Part shown: positions 59,138 to 64,000 of the stretch, piece by piece
How the letters are laid out: the number at the start of each line of letters is the position of its first letter
Numbering within the stretch: the first letter of the stretch is position 1
NCBI GenBank assembly: GCA_905250075.1
Contig: CAJNOP010000502.1
Coordinates: 2,466 to 66,465, forward strand
Direction: 5' to 3'
Source: Rotaria sp. Silwood1
Lineage: Eukaryota; Rotifera; Eurotatoria; Philodinida; Philodinidae
DNA length: 64,000 bases
The notes under the pieces: model-generated
The model's database searches: none
The model's input: the letters and a program-made list of their open reading frames with translations, nothing else
What the model was told of the DNA's origin: nothing
Translations under genes and position numbers: made by a program

Positions 59138-59752
59138 ATGAATATTTTTGAAGGTAAGCCAAGTCTGCTCAAGGCTTTGTCAGGTAAGTACTATGAGTGG
59201 TTCTTAACAAAATGTCGTGCATCATTTTTTTTTTTTGTATATCCAATTATTCGAATAAAATACTGAGCTGCTCGAATGAAATAAACGGAAGACTTCTTAT
59301 CTATGTTTTTTATTGTGTTCAACATGTACCATATTTTATTGTTTTGAATTATTTTATGTATTAGATGGTGTTATCTTTGACAAGAAAGAAAATATTCTTT
59401 CGTTTGTTTCACTATTATAATTTATTTTCAGACTAATATTTTTTAGACTTGAATAATTATTCTATCAACAAGAATATCCTGCAAGAACAAGGTAAGTTCA
59501 ATGAATTCTTTCTTCCACTAAAGAATCGCATAGGTCTATTGTGACTGTCCATATCTATAAAAATATCGCTTGACTCTGACGGGAAGTGAGGTTTGTAGGA
59601 TGTATGTTTCATAGATGTGGTAAAAAATTTAAAAAATGCTAGTAATTTTATTGATTGTCAATGAATAATTTTCAATCATTAAAGGTGGAAGCGCACTCGG
59701 TGGTACACGAGTTTCCTACTTGCCAACTCTTTTGCTAATGAATTTAGATTGA
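59138..59752 (+). CDS. Candidate small protein, 52 aa, three exons
   Basis: ATG at 59138 in exon 59138-59183 (MNIFEGKPSLLKALS), then 59447-59491 (DLNNYSINKNILQEQ) and 59685-59752 (GGSALGGTRVSYLPTLLLMN, then LD and stop). Both junctions are phase 1 with GTAAGT donors; acceptors are TTTTTTAG and ATTAAAG. TTTCCCAG ends 7 nt before the ATG. The exons are too short for ORF finding. No family recognised; no signal peptide. The consistent phases and donors support it, but chance cannot be excluded; introns of 263 and 193 bp are longer than usual here. Confidence 0.45.
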
Positions 59753-61164
59753 CTGAATTTTTTCATGATAAAAAATAAATATTTTTATATGATGTACTTT
59801 ATATGTTGAAAACCTTCAGATCGGAAGTGAGTCACTTGTATAGGGTTTCATGGAAGTATGAGACGTCCTTGCATATAAATATACGTTACATATGACGTCT
59901 TGACAATGGGAGTGCTTATTTTTTTCTAATCCACAGTCAAGTTCACATCTTATGTGTGCGCATTAGTGAAAATGTAATTTATTACGCTTTCTTAGAACCA
60001 TTCTCAGTTATTCTTCTTTAATACCAAATTCAACTGAAGATAGTTTGAAAAGTATAGAAGCCGAAAACAAAATATGAACTTGTCAAATCGATATTCATCA
60101 GTGTTCGGTTGATATAAGATCTTTTTTACATCTTTTATTTTTGTCTATTAAACAATCTTAAATAGTAGAAAAAGAATAATTTTTTTTGCTTCAAGCTGTT
60201 CGATAAACCTGTATTATATAAAGTTCAACTGACATGAGACTAGATCAAGTCTGATTTAAATCCAAGTGAAGGAAGTAAAAACTAAGAGAAATTTGTTTTG
60301 CTTCGTTCAAAAGTAAACTGGTTTAGATTTTTCCTTCCTAATATATGTATATTTGTAGCGTCCTATCTCAGATTGAAGAAAAAGTTTTCGTTAAAACCTC
60401 CATTAGTCCCTAGATACATATTGAATTAGAATCTTTGTTGGTGAAATGTGTTGAAACAATCGTGTTTAAAGTACTCCAATCATCGATAAAAGAATTAAAG
60501 ATGAATTGAAACACTCATGAATAATTTTTCATAAAAGCTGCTACTTTTTTAGAAACTTATCCATAACTTTCTAAATCATACTTTAATTTTTCCATCGACA
60601 ATAGCATTATCTGGAATACCGTTGTTTCTACATAGCTCCACAAGACAAAAAATGAGTCCTATCATTATCAAGGAATTAGTGAAGGTTTTAACGAAAACTG
60701 TTACCTCAATCTGAGATTAAACACTAACATGTATATGTATGGCAGAAGTGCATGTCGCACATTCGCCTGTATGACATCTGACTTTTTCTAAAACAAAAGT
60801 CATCTTGTTGTATAAGGAACTTTAGTTTGTTGTAAACCTTAGTTCAGTTTCACATTATATGTAGTGGCTATTCTGTTTAAAGTTAACTTGATCCGGTTTC
60901 AATTGAAATTTATAGAATGTAGATTTTCTTGAATCATGACACATAAAACAAAAAAACTTTTTTTTTTAATTGTTTTACGTCTTTTATTAGACAAATAAGA
61001 TAAGAAAAAAAAGGTTTTACTGACATTTATTTAAAATACCTCGTTAAGTTCATTATGAAAAGTTTTCATATCATTCGAAGAGAGTTGATTGACTAGTTCC
61101 AAAATTATGTTATTTTGAACTATGCAGTAAAAGGAATTTATTTTGTTTCTATTCTAGAAGTGCA
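59753..61164. other. Intergenic, upstream of the TRAF gene
   Basis: AT-rich, no recognised feature until the CTATTCTAG splice-like site at 61149-61157, which lies 7 nt before the TRAF ATG. Confidence 0.4.
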
Positions 61165-63152
61165 ATGTGTGGTGAACATGATCAAAACTCAAAAGCTGAG
61201 TGTCTATCATTATCACTGGTACTTAACATTAAATTATGAATAAATTGAAGTGTATCATTCTTAAAATTACGATTTTATTTGTTTTTTTCCAGTGCCTCAA
61301 TAGATTAGTGGGATTCGATGCCAAAAACAAAGATTCTCTAATAATATATATCTGTTTTATATGTACATACTTATTACGAAATCCCGTTCAACTAACATGT
61401 GGACATCGCTTTTGTCACTCATGCGTTTATATAGACGAACAGTACATATATTTAGTTCTTTTCTTATTTCTAGTTTCTATTTAAGGTCTGAGATCAAATG
61501 TAATATATGCAATCAAGTGTCCTCAAGGGATAAAGTAAGTTAAGTCTTTTTTTCTTGTTCGATTGTTAGAACTATGTTCAATACATTTTATTTGATTGAA
61601 AGATAATTTTTGATCGAGGTTGCCAACTCGATATGGAAAAGTTAAATATTAGTTGCTCACTTTGTCATTGGAATGGAACTTTTAAAGATTATCAAGTAAT
61701 ATTATTCGATGTTTTTCCTATTTTATTTGTTCTCTATTTCTCAGGAACATTTAGATAGAGATCATTTGAATCCTTCTTGTGAACATTGTGGTAAAATGTT
61801 CAACACAGTCAATACTCTTACTCAACACATATCTATCTGTGAAAAAGCTCGTATGAACTGTGTTTTAGAACCATATGGTTGTAATGAACAGGTATTAAAG
61901 ACAATTTTTCTTTGAAGATTATTAACTATCAAAGTTCTTTTATCTTTTAGTTTCTTCGAATGAATATACAAGATCATTTTCTAAGTGTACAACATCAAAG
62001 TGCTTTACTTCAATATCTTTGTAAAAACACTCAACATCAAATAAATGATGAGTTAGTAATATCTTCTCGTACAACAATAACTATCAATAGAGAAACTGAT
62101 GAAACTTTTAATAGAAATCTTCAACAGTTATTGGAAACAACAGATATGCTGTTGGGTGGTGTTAGTGCATTAACTGATGATGCTCAACGTCTTAGTTCAG
62201 AGTTACTTCATCATCAAACTTTGCTTCGATCTTTATCTGAGGAAGTATCAAATCTAAAAATCGCTGTAGAAGAAACACATTCATCAATCAATGCTCATCA
62301 AACCAATCAACAAATATGTGAAGAAGACCTTACTTCACTTCAACAGCAATTTGAAGATCAAAAGAATATTTCTACTGATGGAAAACTTATGTGGAAAATT
62401 ACCAATGTTCAACAAAAAATAGGTTTGTTAAAAAGAGTTTTGTTTTTCATAGCTAAATCTTATTTGATAGAAAACAATATTCATCAGTCTCAGAATGAAA
62501 TTCAAATAAACCATAACATAGAATCTTTCATTTCTATATTTTGTTTTTCGAATTTATAGTTGATGCCGAGTTTGAACGACAGATATCTTTTTATTCTCCT
62601 GTATTCTATTCATCACCGAATGGTTATAAAATGCGACTTCGTCTCTATTTGGCTGGCGATGGTAATGCTAGACGCACTCATATGTCACTTTTCTTCGTAC
62701 TTATGCGTGGAGAATATGATGCTATCCTTGAATTTCCATTCAGTTTCAAAGTAATCTTTTGTCTAATTGACCAAACATCTCAACAACGACATATTATCGA
62801 TTCATTTCGGCCCGATGTAAAATCAAGTAGCTTTCAAAGACCTCAAACAGATATGAATACAGCTTCTGGTATACCGAAATTTGTGCCACTAACAATCATT
62901 CAACAAGATGACAATCCCTATGTTCGTGATGGTACGATGTTTATCAAAGTTATAGTTGATTTTGGCGATATACCAAAACTATTATTACCATACACATTAA
63001 GTCTCAATCCTGGTTTGCCAATTCTATTGCAACATGAATGGATAAAACGCGAGATCGAAAAGAAAGCGCAACAAAACACATTAAATACAACTAGCACATC
63101 TTCATCTATGGATCAAGATATGAATACGAATGAAAACGGAAATAGGAACTAA
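61165..63152 (+). CDS. TRAF-type E3 ubiquitin ligase / adaptor, about 518 aa, seven exons
   Basis: Exons 61165-61218, 61293-61441, 61486-61534, 61603-61695, 61745-61891, 61951-62422 and 62560-63152 join in phase. Order: RING finger (CFICTYLLRNPVQLTCGHRF, CHSC, then CNIC), TRAF-type zinc fingers (CSLCHWNG...H; CEHCGKMFNT...H...C), a coiled coil of about 110 residues with heptads (LLHHQTLLRSLSEEVSNLKI), and a C-terminal MATH/TRAF-C domain (LMWKITNVQQKI, FYSSPNGYKMRLRLYLAGDG, HMSLFFVLMRGEYDAILEF). This is the complete layout of animal TRAF2/3/5/6-like proteins, which trimerise through the coiled coil, bind receptors by the MATH domain and ubiquitinate partners in NF-kB/JNK-type signalling. An insertion of Ser-rich sequence precedes the final MATH strands, as in other TRAFs. 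Ends in a disordered tail; AATAAA at 63278. Confidence 0.9.
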
Positions 63153-64000
63153 CGGATGAAGTGTTGGTGGATTTCTAGACTGTTTTTTCTCATAATAAGT
63201 TTTTATTTATGTCAAATTCACCTGACAAACTTAAACAAGATATTGTTATAGATCTTCTTTCAACATATTAACAGAGAATAAAATTCCAACTTAAACAATC
63301 ATAAACCAACAGTGAATACACTATGTCCAAGATACCTGTATACTAAGTCAGTTGACAGCAGGTTACTTTTTTGGATGTAGATGTGAACACATTAATAACC
63401 AGCAGCATGTATCTATATGAATAATTAAAGGATCAAAACTTGAACTATTTATTGACTGCTTTCAGAAAAAAGTCAATCAAATGTGCCGATATCGAAGGTC
63501 ACGACCTATGCGTATTTTCTATCGATTCATTGATGGGAGAGTAGTCGATCATTTTGCGATTAGACTTTCTGACCTCATGAATGATAGTAGCTGCCTTCTA
63601 ACTTTGTCCTTTATTTGTTCGCTTCTTTCTTTTCCTTGTTTTCTCTCTCATATATAAGCTGGCGTTCTGTATGAAACGGATAGAGCTAGAATGATAGAAT
63701 CGTATAGAGAACATCGTACACTGAGGATAGGGGTAACGCTACTCTTTCCGTGCTTCAAGGTTGATCAAAATAAAATAAATATCGCTCATTGTCATTACAG
63801 TATAGTTATTTCATGTTTTAACAAATCAAAAAATGTTGCTCAGTTGAATAAAATTTTTTCTTAACTAAAAAAATATTGAAAAATTCATTGATAAACGAAA
63901 TTTCTCAATACAAATCGTAGAACTGATGATAACACCAAAGAGTTTCAACTTTATGCAACAGTTTTAATTCGATTTAGTGTAAACAACATCAATCGTGGAT
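63153..64000. other. 3' flank of the TRAF gene and intergenic
   Basis: AATAAA at 63278-63283 probably ends the TRAF mRNA. Beyond it no gene or repeat is recognised up to the window end. Confidence 0.45.

Overview
The window looks like nuclear DNA of a bdelloid rotifer (for example an Adineta or Rotaria relative). It is AT-rich. Genes are sparse, and the ones that can be resolved exon by exon mostly have introns of about 50-60 bp. Several families are ones known to be expanded in bdelloids: an ADP-ribosyltransferase fused to kinesin-light-chain-type TPRs, AIG1-like P-loop GTPases, a family A GPCR, and a plant/fungal-type BAHD acyltransferase. Short arrays of TGTGGG-type sequence, the motif reported for bdelloid telomeres, are scattered through the window. 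Species cannot be named from this. A run of 100 N (28616-28715) shows it is a scaffold.

Layout. 1-1898: a 68-bp tandem repeat, a telomere-like head-to-head array, then the 3' part of a tyrosine-recombinase (DIRS/Ngaro-type) retroelement fossil with its split direct repeats. 4199-5539: two large palindromic elements. 6208-7566: BAHD acyltransferase. 10163-11131: GPCR. 11272-11869: piggyBac-like MITE. 13888-16247 (minus): MFS transporter. 19335-19908: inverted-repeat element. 23411-23748: hAT MITE with an exact 8-bp duplication. 24728-28597: RdgC/PPEF-type phosphatase, cut by the gap. 28716-33022: large ART-TPR protein. 37339-37545: TPR relic. 38225-40124: histidine acid phosphatase in about ten exons. 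40437-40748 (minus): small secreted cysteine-rich peptide with one intron. 45386-51093 (minus): two tandem AIG1-like GTPases. 54648-55644: telomere-like array interrupted by a palindromic element. 56974-57206: second piggyBac-like MITE. 59138-59752: candidate 52-residue protein in three short exons. 61165-63152: complete TRAF-type E3 ligase in seven exons.

No single pathway joins the genes, but several families (ART-TPR, AIG1-like GTPases, TRAF) are used elsewhere in stress and innate-immune signalling. The most unusual property is architectural: about sixteen loci of 50-1000 bp carry TGTGGG-like sequence on one side and its complement on the other, the orientation of a telomere-telomere junction or of a foldback element with telomere-like ends. 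Five genes also have a 3' splice-acceptor-like site 7-11 nt before the ATG, as expected if their mRNAs are trans-spliced to a leader.
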